NCBI GenBank assembly: GCA_937926105.1
Contig: CALANS010000204.1
Location: forward strand, 1-64,000
From: an uncultured Actinomycetes bacterium
GTDB lineage: Bacteria; Actinomycetota; Actinomycetes; Mycobacteriales; Nakamurellaceae
Length of the DNA stretch: 64,000 bases
Reading direction: 5' to 3'
In this document: positions 32,243-40,611 of the stretch, in pieces
How positions within the stretch are numbered: the stretch's first letter is position 1
Layout: each line of letters starts with the position of its first letter
The notes under the pieces: model-generated
The model's database searches: none
The model's input: only the letters and a program-made list of their open reading frames with translations
What the model was told of the DNA's origin: nothing
Program-made: the position numbers and the translations under genes

Positions 32243-34336
32243 TCCGGGGCCGGGTTCGGTGCCGGGTCCGGTGCCCGACAGGTGCTCCCGGATCACCGCA
32301 ACGCCACCCGCGGCCAGCTCGGCGGTTCCGTTCGTCGGCGCGCCGGAGAGCAGGTCCGTCCCGGTCGCCGGCACCCGGACCGACCGGTTGGAATGGTTGA
32401 TCAGAAACAGGTAGCCGTCCCGATCTCGCCGTCGACGAACCGCCTCCACCCCGTCCGGCAGCCCGGGCACCACCGGATGCACGCCGGTCTCGACCAGCAC
32501 CCGCCGCAGCAACGCGGCTCGGCCGTTTGGTGCCAGCCGGGTGCCGACGTACCAGGTGACCCCCGAACCGACCTGGCGCCGAGTCACGGCCGGGGCAGCG
32601 TCGACCGGGCCGCCGCGGTAGGCGGCGATCACCTCGGCGTCACCGACGGTGCCATACTCGCTCCACACCGTCCCCGGGCCGAACTGGCTCAGCTCGACCT
32701 GCTGACCGGCCAACAGCGGGTAGAACTCCTCGATGCGCAGCCCGAGCAGATCGCGCAGCGCGCCGGGGTATCCGCCGGCGAGCACGTGGTCGTCGGCGTC
32801 GGCAATGCCCGAGAAGTACGTCACCAACAGGGTGCCGCCGCCCTCGGCGAACTGTCGCAGGCTCGCTGCCGCCGCCTCGTCCAGCAGGTACAGCACCGGG
32901 ACGATCAGCAGCCGGTACCGGCCGAGATCGCCGGCCGGATGGGCGAAGTCGGCCGTGACCCCGGCCCGCCACAGTGCGCGGTGCCAGGCCCGGGACTCGG
33001 CGATCACATCGACGTCGACGCTGGGGTGCGAGTCCAGCTCCGCCGCCCACCAGGAGGGCCAGTCGCGCAGGATGGCCACCTCCGCCGGCTGAACCGAGCT
33101 GCCGGCCACCTCTGCCAGGTGCTGCAGGTCGGCGCCTAGTTGCACCACCTCGCGCCACCGCCGGGAGTCGGTGCCGGCGTGCGGCAGCATGCCGGAATGG
33201 AACTTCTCCGCGCCCGACACCGACGCCCGCCACTGGAAGAACAGTGTGCCGTCGGCGCCCCGGGCCAGGTGCGACAAGGAGTTCCGGCGCATCTCGCCCG
33301 GCGCCTTGGCCCGGTTGCGCGGTTGCCAGTTCACCGCAGACGTCGAGTGTTCCATCAGCAGCCATGGCCTGCCGGTGGCGAGCGAGCGCATCAGGTCGGC
33401 GCTCATCGCCAGCTGCTCAGCGCCGTCCGGGTCGTCGGCGATCAGGTAGTGGTCGTTGGACACCAGATCCGTGTGGCCGGCGAAGCGCCAGTAGTCGATC
33501 GGCTTGTGAAGGCTCATGAAGTTGGTGGTGACCGGCTGTGCGGCCCGTGCTCGGAGGGCCTGGACCTCCGCGGTGTAACAGGCCAGCAGCTCGTCGGAGC
33601 CGAACCGCCACCAGTCCAGTTGCTGGGTCGGATTCGGGAAACTCTGGTAGGCCACCGCGCGTGGGGGCAGTACGTCTGCCCAGTCCTCGTAGTGCTGGCT
33701 CCAGAACGCCGTTCCCCAGGCCCGGTTCAACTCGTCCAGGCCGCCGTATCGTCGCTGCAGCCAGGCCCGGAATGCCGCGGCCGACCCGTCGCAGAAGCAG
33801 TGCCAGTTGTGGCAGCCGTACTCGTTGTGCACGTGCCACATCACCACCGCCGGATGCTGCGCGTAGCGGTCGGCGAGGGCCGTGGCCAGGGCGGTCGCCG
33901 CGCTCCGATAGGCCGGTGACGACGGGCAGAACGCCTGCCGTGCTCCGTGACTGCGGCGCGTCCCATCGGCGTCCACCAGGGCGGCATCCGGATGTGCCCG
34001 CAGGAACCACGGCGGCGGTGACGCGGTACCGGTGGCCAGGTCGACGGCGATCCCGCCCTCGTGCAGCAGCCCCAGCACACGGTCCAGCCAGCCGAACTCG
34101 TAGCTGCCTTGGTGGCGCTCCAGCAGCGCCCAGGAGAACACGCCAACGGTCACCAGGTTGACTCCGGCCTCCTGCATCAGCGCGATGTCCTCGCGCCACA
34201 CCGATTGCGGCCACTGTTCCGGGTTGTAGTCGCCGCCGAATGCAAGCCGGCCGCCGAGTGCCGCCGTGACGGCCGCCATGCCCGTGGATGTCTGTGCTGC
34301 CGGCGTGGCGTCGCCGTGTGTCTGCGTTGCCGTCAT
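32225..34336 (-). CDS. Beta-galactosidase, glycoside hydrolase family 42
   Basis: GH42 enzymes release galactose from beta-galactosides, mostly in the cytoplasm. The 703-residue protein begins its barrel with LAFGGDYNPEQWP, has the acid/base Glu in HVHNEYGCHN and the nucleophile Glu in LLMEHSTSAVNWQP. A trimerisation (class I glutamine amidotransferase-like) domain follows, then a C-terminal beta domain and a Gly/Pro-rich tail. No signal peptide is present. The ATG at 34336 has GGGAGG upstream; an in-frame ATG at 34279 lies nearer the domain. It is convergent with the importer and divergent from the GH27 gene. Confidence 0.95.
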   Translation of the reverse strand: MTATQTHGDATPAAQTSTGMAAVTAALGGRLAFGGDYNPEQWPQSVWREDIALMQEAGVNLVTVGVFSWALLERHQGSYEFGWLDRVLGLLHEGGIAVDLATGTASPPPWFLRAHPDAALVDADGTRRSHGARQAFCPSSPAYRSAATALATALADRYAQHPAVVMWHVHNEYGCHNWHCFCDGSAAAFRAWLQRRYGGLDELNRAWGTAFWSQHYEDWADVLPPRAVAYQSFPNPTQQLDWWRFGSDELLACYTAEVQALRARAAQPVTTNFMSLHKPIDYWRFAGHTDLVSNDHYLIADDPDGAEQLAMSADLMRSLATGRPWLLMEHSTSAVNWQPRNRAKAPGEMRRNSLSHLARGADGTLFFQWRASVSGAEKFHSGMLPHAGTDSRRWREVVQLGADLQHLAEVAGSSVQPAEVAILRDWPSWWAAELDSHPSVDVDVIAESRAWHRALWRAGVTADFAHPAGDLGRYRLLIVPVLYLLDEAAAASLRQFAEGGGTLLVTYFSGIADADDHVLAGGYPGALRDLLGLRIEEFYPLLAGQQVELSQFGPGTVWSEYGTVGDAEVIAAYRGGPVDAAPAVTRRQVGSGVTWYVGTRLAPNGRAALLRRVLVETGVHPVVPGLPDGVEAVRRRRDRDGYLFLINHSNRSVRVPATGTDLLSGAPTNGTAELAAGGVAVIREHLSGTGPGTEPGPGPDSAS

Positions 34337-34445
34337 GCCGGCACCGCCTCCCGTGCTGCTGGTGGTGTTCCGCGGTCATCCTGGTCCGCCGCCGGCTCGC
34401 GGCGACGCCGCTCGGATGATAGATCGGCTGGTAGGCCCACGAGTA

Positions 34446-34460
34446 TTCAAACACTTTCCA
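34446..34460. promoter_or_regulatory. Weak LacI-like operator at the GH42/GH27 divergent promoter
   Basis: On the minus strand TGGAAAGTGTTTGAA agrees with 8 of 10 fixed positions of the LacI-family consensus recalled as TnGnAAnCGnTTnCA. It overlaps the -10 region of a possible GH42 promoter (TTGCAA, 18 bases, TTGAAT on the minus strand). No LacI gene is in the window, so this is tentative. The rest of the gap 34337-34609 shows no gene. Confidence 0.25.
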
Positions 34461-34609
34461 ACAAATGCTTGCAATAGCGCACGGTGACGACTAGAACACT
34501 AGCTGTACCTGATCGTTTATGTCCAATTCACTGTCGGCTGATGTGCCAATATGTGCACCTGGTCGACGGCGGAGCGTGGACGTCGGAGACGCAGGAAGGA
34601 CGGGGCAAG

Positions 34610-36781
34610 GTGAGTAGGAACAGGCGCAGGATGGCACGGAGGGCGCTCGTCGCGGTGGCTGCGGGTGCGCTGGTGTTCAGCATGGGCGTGGTGGGCGCTG
34701 AAGTCGCCCAGGCATACACCACCAGCGGAGGGCACGACGCCCCCGAAATCTTGGGCGCCACGCCACAAATGGGCTGGAACGACTGGAACGCCTTCGGATG
34801 TGACGTCGATGCCCAGCTGGTGGAGCAGACGGCCGACACGATGGTCGCCAATGGGATGAAGGCGGCCGGCTACGAGTACGTCAACATCGACGACTGCTGG
34901 CTGGAGAAGGAGCGCGACGCGGACGGCAACCTGGTTCCGGACCCGACGAAGTTCCCCGACGGCATCAAGGCGGTCGCGGACTACGTGCACGCGAAGGGCC
35001 TGAAGCTGGGCATCTACAACAGTGCCGGGACCGAGACCTGCGCCGGGTATCCGGGCAGTCTCGGGCACGAGAAGCAGGATGCGCAGACATGGGCGTCCTG
35101 GGGGGTGGATTACCTCAAGTACGACAACTGCAACAACCAGGGCAGTTCGACCCGGCAGCAGTACATCGACCGGTACATGGCGATGGCCGACGCACTCAAG
35201 GCCACCGGCCGCACCATCTTCTACAGCCTGTGCGAGTGGGGGGTGAACGACCCCTGGACCTGGGCCGGGCAGGTCGGGCAATCCTGGCGCACCACCGGGG
35301 ACATCCGCGACAACTACGCGAGCATGCTCTCGATCTTCAACACCAACGTGTGGCTCTACCCGTACGCGGGGCCGGGCGGCTGGAACGACCCGGACATGCT
35401 GGAGATCGGCAATGGCGGGATGACCACCGCCGAGTACCAGACCGAGTTCAGCCTGTGGGCGCAGATGGCCGCGCCGCTGCTGGCGGGCACCGACCTGCGC
35501 ACGATGAGCAAGGCCGACCTGGCCATCTACACTAACAAGGACGTGATCGCGGTCGATCAGGACCCGCTCGGCAAGCAGGGCATTCCCGTTGCTGCTGGAG
35601 GCCAACCGGCCGGCAACGACGGGCTGTGGGTGATCACCAAGCCGCTTGCCAACGGCGACCGCTCGGTGCTGCTGTTCAATTCCACGGGTACCGCGGCAAC
35701 CATCGGCACGACGGCGGCCGAGGTGGGCATGGGTCCGGCCCGCAACTACACCCTGGACAACCTGTGGAGCAACGCCACGACCGAGACCGCGGGAACCATC
35801 GCGGCGTCGGTGCCGGCCCACGGTGTGGTGATGTATCGGGTGTCCGCGCACGCGCCGGCCACCGTGGCCCCGGATGTCTCGGTGGCCATGACCGGGCTCG
35901 ATGCTCAGGCAGAGCCCGGCACCGCCAGCACCGTCACCGTCTCAGTCACCAACCACGGCGCGGCGGCCGTGGGTTCGGGATCGGTGACGGTGACGGCGCC
36001 CACGGGATGGACCGTCACCGCTACCTCACCGACCACCTTCTCCTCGCTCGGTACGGATCGCACTGCCACGGCGACGTTCTCGGCGACACCCGGCACGCCG
36101 AGCGCACCGCTGGACACCGCGACGGTGACCGCCACCGCGACGTACCGGTGGGGAGGTCAGCAGCAGACGTCGGTATCCGACAGCCAGACCGCGATCGAGA
36201 ACGCTCCGGTCTCCGCACCGAACCTGACCTTCTCGTCCGCGACCGACGCCCCGGCGCGTTTTGGCCAGGTCGGTGACGACTTCGGGATCTCCGGGGCCGG
36301 CGACGACCTGTGGGGTAGCCACGACAACTACTCCACCATCTACCGCACGGGCGTCGTCGGGAACTCGTCGACGGTGCAGACGGAGGTGACGGGGATATCC
36401 GGGCTGAGCGGATATGGCAAGACGGGCATCCTGGTGCGCGACTCGATCACCGATGCCGGCGCGGCGCCGGAGGGCGTGATCCTGTTCGTCTCACCCGAGG
36501 GTGGCATCCAACTCGAGTGGAACTCCAACTCGGATACCTCGATCGATGCGGTGACGCCGGCCAACGGCACGATCGAGCCGACCGTGCCGGTGCACCTGAA
36601 GCTGGTGCGCTCCGGGTCGACCTACACCGGCTACTACTCGACCGACGGCGCCACGTGGACAGAAGTGGGCGCCGCCACGGTTCCGGGGCAGGGCGACACC
36701 CAGGACGCCGGCCTGTTCATCACCTCTCATGCGACCGGTTCCCCGGCCCAGGCGTTCTTCTCCGGATTCACCGTCAGCTGA
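34610..36781 (+). CDS. Secreted alpha-galactosidase, GH27, with C-terminal beta domains
   Basis: This enzyme removes alpha-1,6-galactose from melibiose, raffinose or galactomannan outside the cell. From the GTG at 34610 (AGGAAGGA and GGGGCAAG upstream) it is 723 residues. A signal peptide (RNRRRMARRALVAVAAGA, hydrophobic core, AQA cleavage) is followed by a GH27 barrel from TPQMGWNDWNAFG. The nucleophile is Asp172 in YLKYDNC and the likely acid/base is Asp231 in SWRTTGDIRD. A C-terminal beta sandwich, an NPCBM/CARDB-like NEW3 domain (about 420-530) and a DUF1349/laminin-like domain reach the end. It acts upstream of the CUT1 importer and the Leloir genes. Confidence 0.95.
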   Translation: MSRNRRRMARRALVAVAAGALVFSMGVVGAEVAQAYTTSGGHDAPEILGATPQMGWNDWNAFGCDVDAQLVEQTADTMVANGMKAAGYEYVNIDDCWLEKERDADGNLVPDPTKFPDGIKAVADYVHAKGLKLGIYNSAGTETCAGYPGSLGHEKQDAQTWASWGVDYLKYDNCNNQGSSTRQQYIDRYMAMADALKATGRTIFYSLCEWGVNDPWTWAGQVGQSWRTTGDIRDNYASMLSIFNTNVWLYPYAGPGGWNDPDMLEIGNGGMTTAEYQTEFSLWAQMAAPLLAGTDLRTMSKADLAIYTNKDVIAVDQDPLGKQGIPVAAGGQPAGNDGLWVITKPLANGDRSVLLFNSTGTAATIGTTAAEVGMGPARNYTLDNLWSNATTETAGTIAASVPAHGVVMYRVSAHAPATVAPDVSVAMTGLDAQAEPGTASTVTVSVTNHGAAAVGSGSVTVTAPTGWTVTATSPTTFSSLGTDRTATATFSATPGTPSAPLDTATVTATATYRWGGQQQTSVSDSQTAIENAPVSAPNLTFSSATDAPARFGQVGDDFGISGAGDDLWGSHDNYSTIYRTGVVGNSSTVQTEVTGISGLSGYGKTGILVRDSITDAGAAPEGVILFVSPEGGIQLEWNSNSDTSIDAVTPANGTIEPTVPVHLKLVRSGSTYTGYYSTDGATWTEVGAATVPGQGDTQDAGLFITSHATGSPAQAFFSGFTVS

Positions 36782-36787
36782 GAGGAG

Positions 36788-36894
36788 TCTGAAAACCTGC
36801 CCTTAGATTCGGGACCGATTCGGGCGCAGCCGCCTGACCTGGGGCGAGCCGCACGGACCGGTGCTCCGGAGAAATCTAGGGGCAGGTTTTCAGA
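36788..36894. repeat. 107-bp element with 23-bp terminal inverted repeats
   Basis: TCTGAAAACCTGCCC opens the left arm at 36788 and reappears exactly inverted at the right end (to 36894). The symmetry continues inward with TTAGATT versus CTAGATTT. Sixty bases separate the arms, and they contain GATTCGGG-type repeats. It begins seven bases after the GH27 stop. It may be a MITE-like or REP-like element, or act as a long terminator stem. No target-site duplication is evident. Confidence 0.75.
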
Positions 36895-36949
36895 ATCCCG
36901 CAGCGCTCGGCCGCATCGCCGAGTGCATCGAGCCAGCGTTATGGAGCGC

Positions 36950-36979
36950 TGTAACAGGGCTTATATAAGTGCTGTTACA
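36950..36979. promoter_or_regulatory. MarR-type palindromic operator with promoter
   Basis: TGTAACAG (36950-36957) and CTGTTACA (36972-36979) form a perfect inverted repeat. Nested inside is the palindrome CTTATATAAG (36960-36969), which would serve as the AT-rich -10 region. The site lies nine bases before the MarR start, so the regulator very likely controls itself and the exporter behind it. Confidence 0.75.
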
Positions 36980-36987
36980 CTTCGGGA

Positions 36988-37545
36988 ATGAGCAAGGGTA
37001 ACGATGCCGCGTCGCCGGCACTCGATCCGATCGCCGGGCGCACCACCGCCCCGGCGGTCGAGCCGCGGCCGCTGGAGCCGTCCCACTGGCAGTCCCTGCA
37101 TCGCCTGCTGGCCGACCTGGACGATCACATCGCCGAGCTGTACCGACGCCGCGGCATCACCGAGGTGCGTCCGCGGTTTGTGGGGCCGTTGATCCTGCTT
37201 GCTCGTCACGGCGCGCTGACCATCCGAGAGATCGCGGGACTCACGGGCCGCACCCACTCGGCCGCCAGCCAGACCGTGGCCGCGTTGCGCAAGGTGGGTC
37301 TGGCCGAATCGGCGCCGGGGAAGGATGCCCGCACCCGGCGGGTCACGCTCACCGACCACGGGCGGCAGCTGGTGCCGCTGATGGAGGCGGAGTGGCATGG
37401 CACGGAAGAGGCGGTGCGGCAGATCGAGCGGGAGATCCCGTATCCGCTGACGCGGGTCGTCGACGACATCCGGGCCGTGCTGGCACGGCGGGGCTTCACC
37501 GATCGGATCGAGGACCAACTGCCGGCCGAGTTCCGGAGCGCGTGA
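36988..37545 (+). CDS. MarR family transcriptional regulator
   Basis: This 185-residue protein has a MarR winged helix: VGPLILLARHGALTIREIAGLTGRTHSAASQTVAAL as the helix-turn-helix, then SAPGKDARTRRVTLTDHGRQL as the wing and linker. Flanking helices form the dimer. MarR proteins commonly repress an adjacent efflux gene and release DNA on binding a small lipophilic or phenolic compound. Seven bases separate it from the MFS gene, so both are one operon behind the operator at 36950-36979. The short leader lacks a clear ribosome site. Confidence 0.93.
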   Translation: MSKGNDAASPALDPIAGRTTAPAVEPRPLEPSHWQSLHRLLADLDDHIAELYRRRGITEVRPRFVGPLILLARHGALTIREIAGLTGRTHSAASQTVAALRKVGLAESAPGKDARTRRVTLTDHGRQLVPLMEAEWHGTEEAVRQIEREIPYPLTRVVDDIRAVLARRGFTDRIEDQLPAEFRSA

Positions 37546-37552
37546 AACCCCG

Positions 37553-38815
37553 ATGCCCGGCATCCTGATCGATCTGCGCCCGCTGCGCGCCAGTGCGGAC
37601 TATCGGCGCCTCTGGCTGGCCGGGGTCTTCTCCGCGATGGGCTCGCAGCTGTCCGCATTCGCGGTGCTGTTCTATGTCTGGCAGCTGACCGGCAGCGTGG
37701 TGTGGACAGGCATGGTCGGGCTGGCGCGGATGGTCCCGGTGCTGGTCGCGGCTCTGATCGGCGGCCACCTGGCGGACAGCAGGGACCGGCGCCGGCTGGT
37801 GATGGTCACCCGGTCGGCGCAAGTCGTCACCGCCGGGTTGCTCGCTGCCGACTCGGCCACCGGCGGGCAACTGTGGCTCATCCTGGTGCTGGTGGGCCTG
37901 CAGTCCGGCCTGGGCACCGTCGGCGCCCCGGCGAGCCGGACGTTTGTGCCCAGACTTCTTCCACCGCAGCTGGTCTCGGCTGGCATGGCGCTGACCATGA
38001 TCTCTTTTCAGGCCAGCATGCTGATCGGGCCAAGCGTGGCCGGCCTGATCGTGGCGCAGTGGGGGGTGACGGTGTGCTTCGCGGTGGACACCGTCACCTT
38101 CGTCGGATCGCTGTACGGTGTCGTCCGGCTGCCCGCCATGCCGCCGCAGGGTATCGAAGACTCGGCGCCCCGTCGTGGCCTGCGGGCCGTCGCCGAGGGG
38201 CTGTCGGTCGTGGTGCGCAACCCGGTGGTGCGGGCCGCCATGCTGGGCGATCTGGTGGCCACCGTACCGGCCATGCCGATCTCGCTGTTCCCGTTGATCA
38301 ACGCCGAACGCTTCGGCGACAACCCGCGGACCCTGGGGCTTTTCCTGACCGCGATGGCCGTCGGCGGAGTCACGGCAACGGTGTTCTCCGGCGCGTACAC
38401 CCGGCTGAACCGGCAGGTCGCGGTGTTGTTGGGGAGCGTCGCGGTATGGGGGCTGGCGCTGCTGGCGTTCGGTCTGGTGGTGGCGCTGTGGGCGACCCTG
38501 CTGACTTTGGCGATCGCCGGGGCGGCCGACTCGATGAGCGTGGTGTCCCGCGGGACGGCCGTGCAACTTGCGGTGCCGGATCGGGTGCGCGGGCGAGTCA
38601 GCTCGCTGGACTACCTGGTCGGGGTGGCCGGGCCCGAGTTGGGCAATGTGCGGGGCGGACTCGTGGCCGGTGCCACCTCCGGATCGGTAGCGACCATCGT
38701 CGGTGGCGGGATGGCCGCGGTGGGAGCCGGGCTGATCGCGCTGCTGGTGCCGGCGGCGCTACGGTTCCGGACGGCAGGGATCGGTGACGAGGATCCGGGC
38801 CAGGTGCGGCAATAG
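37553..38815 (+). CDS. MFS exporter (EntS-like MFS_3)
   Basis: This 420-residue membrane transporter has 12 predicted helices and the motif GGHLADSRDRRRLVMVTR between helices 2 and 3. The sequence layout (YRRLWLAGVFSAMGSQLSAFAVLFYVWQLTGS) is that of the enterobactin-exporter-like MFS group, whose members export siderophores, drugs or macrolides. It is coupled to the MarR gene, so it probably exports the ligand that MarR senses. Substrate unknown. The C terminus is near a convergent ThDP enzyme gene. Confidence 0.92.
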   Translation: MPGILIDLRPLRASADYRRLWLAGVFSAMGSQLSAFAVLFYVWQLTGSVVWTGMVGLARMVPVLVAALIGGHLADSRDRRRLVMVTRSAQVVTAGLLAADSATGGQLWLILVLVGLQSGLGTVGAPASRTFVPRLLPPQLVSAGMALTMISFQASMLIGPSVAGLIVAQWGVTVCFAVDTVTFVGSLYGVVRLPAMPPQGIEDSAPRRGLRAVAEGLSVVVRNPVVRAAMLGDLVATVPAMPISLFPLINAERFGDNPRTLGLFLTAMAVGGVTATVFSGAYTRLNRQVAVLLGSVAVWGLALLAFGLVVALWATLLTLAIAGAADSMSVVSRGTAVQLAVPDRVRGRVSSLDYLVGVAGPELGNVRGGLVAGATSGSVATIVGGGMAAVGAGLIALLVPAALRFRTAGIGDEDPGQVRQ

Positions 38816-38846
38816 CCCCGCTTCGAGTGTGACAGCGGTCCGCGCG

Positions 38847-40499
38847 TCACTGTTCGGCCTTGAAGGCGTCGGCAAGCCACCACGACGGATCCGCCGTCGT
38901 CACCTTGATGTCGACCAGCAGCCCGTTGCTCCGCGGGCCGTCCACCCAGCGCCGGACGCCCTCGAGGTCGGCCGCTCGGCGGACGGTCACACCGGTGAGC
39001 CCATAGCCCTGCGCAATGGCCGCCAGGTCGACGTCGGGGAACGTCACGAACCCGTCGTCGCCCGGGGTCCGTCCGAAGTGGTGAACCTCCGCACCGTAGG
39101 CGGAATCGTTGTAGACCAGGATGACCATCGGAAGCTTCAGCCGCGCGACTGTCTCCAGCTCGGAGGCCGCCATCAGCAGGCCGCCGTCACCACACGCCGC
39201 GATGGTGAGTCGGCTGGGCTGTGCCACCGCGTGTCCGATGGCGGAGGCGAGCCCCAGCCCGACGCACTGGAATGCCTGGCTGAAGCACAGCGCTGTTTCG
39301 TCGCGCACCTCCAGGAACATGGTGGGGTAGCCCAGGAAGTTGCCGGAGTCGACGGAGACGTTCCGGTCGGCGTCCAGCATGCGATCCAGCGCGATGGTGG
39401 CCGTTCTCGCGTCGATGCGGTCGTCGGTGCTGTTGTCCCGGTACGGCACGTCCTGCCACCGGCGCTCGGCGGCGATTCGGTCCCGCGTAGCGGGGGTGCG
39501 GCGCCTGGTGGCCAGCTCCGGCATGGCGGGGATCAACTCGGCGATGGCCCGCGCCGCCTCGGCGCTGTCGGCCACCATTCCGACGTCGACCGGGCGGTTT
39601 CGTCCCAGCGCCTGCGGATCGACGTCGACCTGCACGAGCCGGGTTCCGGACGCGATCAGGCTGCCGTTGCTGGTGGTCCACTTCCCGAGCCCGCAGCCGA
39701 ATGCGACGATCAGGTCCGAGCGCAGCACCATCTCGGCGGTGATCGGGCTCGCCAGATCGCCCATCACATCCAGGCTGAACGGGTCGTCATGGAACAACCC
39801 CCTGGCGACCGCCGAGGTGGCGGTGAGGGCGCCCGCGCGATCGGCGAGCGCGCGCAGGTCGGCACCGGCGCCCCGGGCGCCCCGGCCGGCGAGGATCAGC
39901 GGTGCCTGCGCGTCGAGCAGCAGGTCGGCCACCGCGCGCACGTCGTCGGCGTTCGCGCGTGCCGGCCGAGCCACTCGGAGGGCCGCCGGGGCAGCGCCGG
40001 AGCCCTCATCGGGGCTGGTCATCATCTGCACGTCGACGGGGAAGTTGAGCACCACCGGGATCCGATCGGTGACGGCGGTACGCACGCCGTCGTGCACGTC
40101 GGCGGCGGCCGTGGCGCTGCTGATGCGGATGCAGGTGGCGCCCACCGACTCCACCAGCCGGTCCTGGGCGATCCGGAAGTTGGAGGTGCGATCCGCCAGC
40201 GGAGCCTCACCGGCCACAACGAGCAGCGGCGTGCGGCTCTTGACCGCCTCGGTCAATCCCGTCACCAAGTTGGTCAGCCCGCCGCCCTGGTGGACGGACA
40301 CCATGGGTAGCGAGCCGGACATGCGCGAGAACGCGTCGGCCATGCACACCGCGCCACCCTCGTGGCGGGCGCCCACATATCGTGCGCCGCGATCCACCAG
40401 GGTCTTCGTCACCCGATAATTGCCGCTGCCGGCAACGCCGAACACCTGCCGCACGCCGAGTTGCCACAGCGCCTCGGCGACGGTTTCGTAGACCCGCAT
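38847..40499 (-). CDS. Thiamine-diphosphate-dependent enzyme (acetolactate synthase/decarboxylase-like)
   Basis: This 550-residue enzyme has the three-domain ThDP layout: N-terminal PYR domain with the catalytic Glu in ARHEGGAVCMADAFSRM, a central domain, and a PP domain with the GDG...N cofactor motif (GDGGLLMAA through VYNDSAYG). The family includes acetolactate synthase, benzoylformate and sulfopyruvate decarboxylases. It is not a clear IlvB because no small-subunit gene is next to it. The ATG at 40499 has GGAG upstream. It follows the cyclase gene on the same strand by 112 bases that contain short repeats. The two may act in sequence, with the cyclase opening a ring and this enzyme decarboxylating a 2-oxo acid. 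Confidence 0.9.
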   Translation of the reverse strand: MRVYETVAEALWQLGVRQVFGVAGSGNYRVTKTLVDRGARYVGARHEGGAVCMADAFSRMSGSLPMVSVHQGGGLTNLVTGLTEAVKSRTPLLVVAGEAPLADRTSNFRIAQDRLVESVGATCIRISSATAAADVHDGVRTAVTDRIPVVLNFPVDVQMMTSPDEGSGAAPAALRVARPARANADDVRAVADLLLDAQAPLILAGRGARGAGADLRALADRAGALTATSAVARGLFHDDPFSLDVMGDLASPITAEMVLRSDLIVAFGCGLGKWTTSNGSLIASGTRLVQVDVDPQALGRNRPVDVGMVADSAEAARAIAELIPAMPELATRRRTPATRDRIAAERRWQDVPYRDNSTDDRIDARTATIALDRMLDADRNVSVDSGNFLGYPTMFLEVRDETALCFSQAFQCVGLGLASAIGHAVAQPSRLTIAACGDGGLLMAASELETVARLKLPMVILVYNDSAYGAEVHHFGRTPGDDGFVTFPDVDLAAIAQGYGLTGVTVRRAADLEGVRRWVDGPRSNGLLVDIKVTTADPSWWLADAFKAEQ

Positions 40500-40524
40500 G
40501 TTGGACTCCGCCTTCGATCTCGCC

Positions 40525-40591
40525 TTGTGATCCCGCCCCGGACCTGCCTGATTGTGATCCCGCCCGGACCTGATTGTGGTCCCGCGTCCGA
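40525..40591. repeat. Three degenerate 22-27-bp tandem repeats
   Basis: Units beginning TTGTGATCCCGCCC and TTGTGGTCCCGC start at 40525, 40552 and 40574. The first two are almost identical apart from a 5-bp insertion, the third is more degenerate. They lie between the cyclase stop and the ThDP enzyme start on the minus strand. Confidence 0.75.
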
Positions 40592-40611
40592 GCTCACCTT
40601 TCGGGTCTCGG

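Noticed and set aside
36788..36894. Reading the inverted repeat as an IS element.
   Set aside because: It is only 107 bp, no transposase is encoded, and no target duplication was found.
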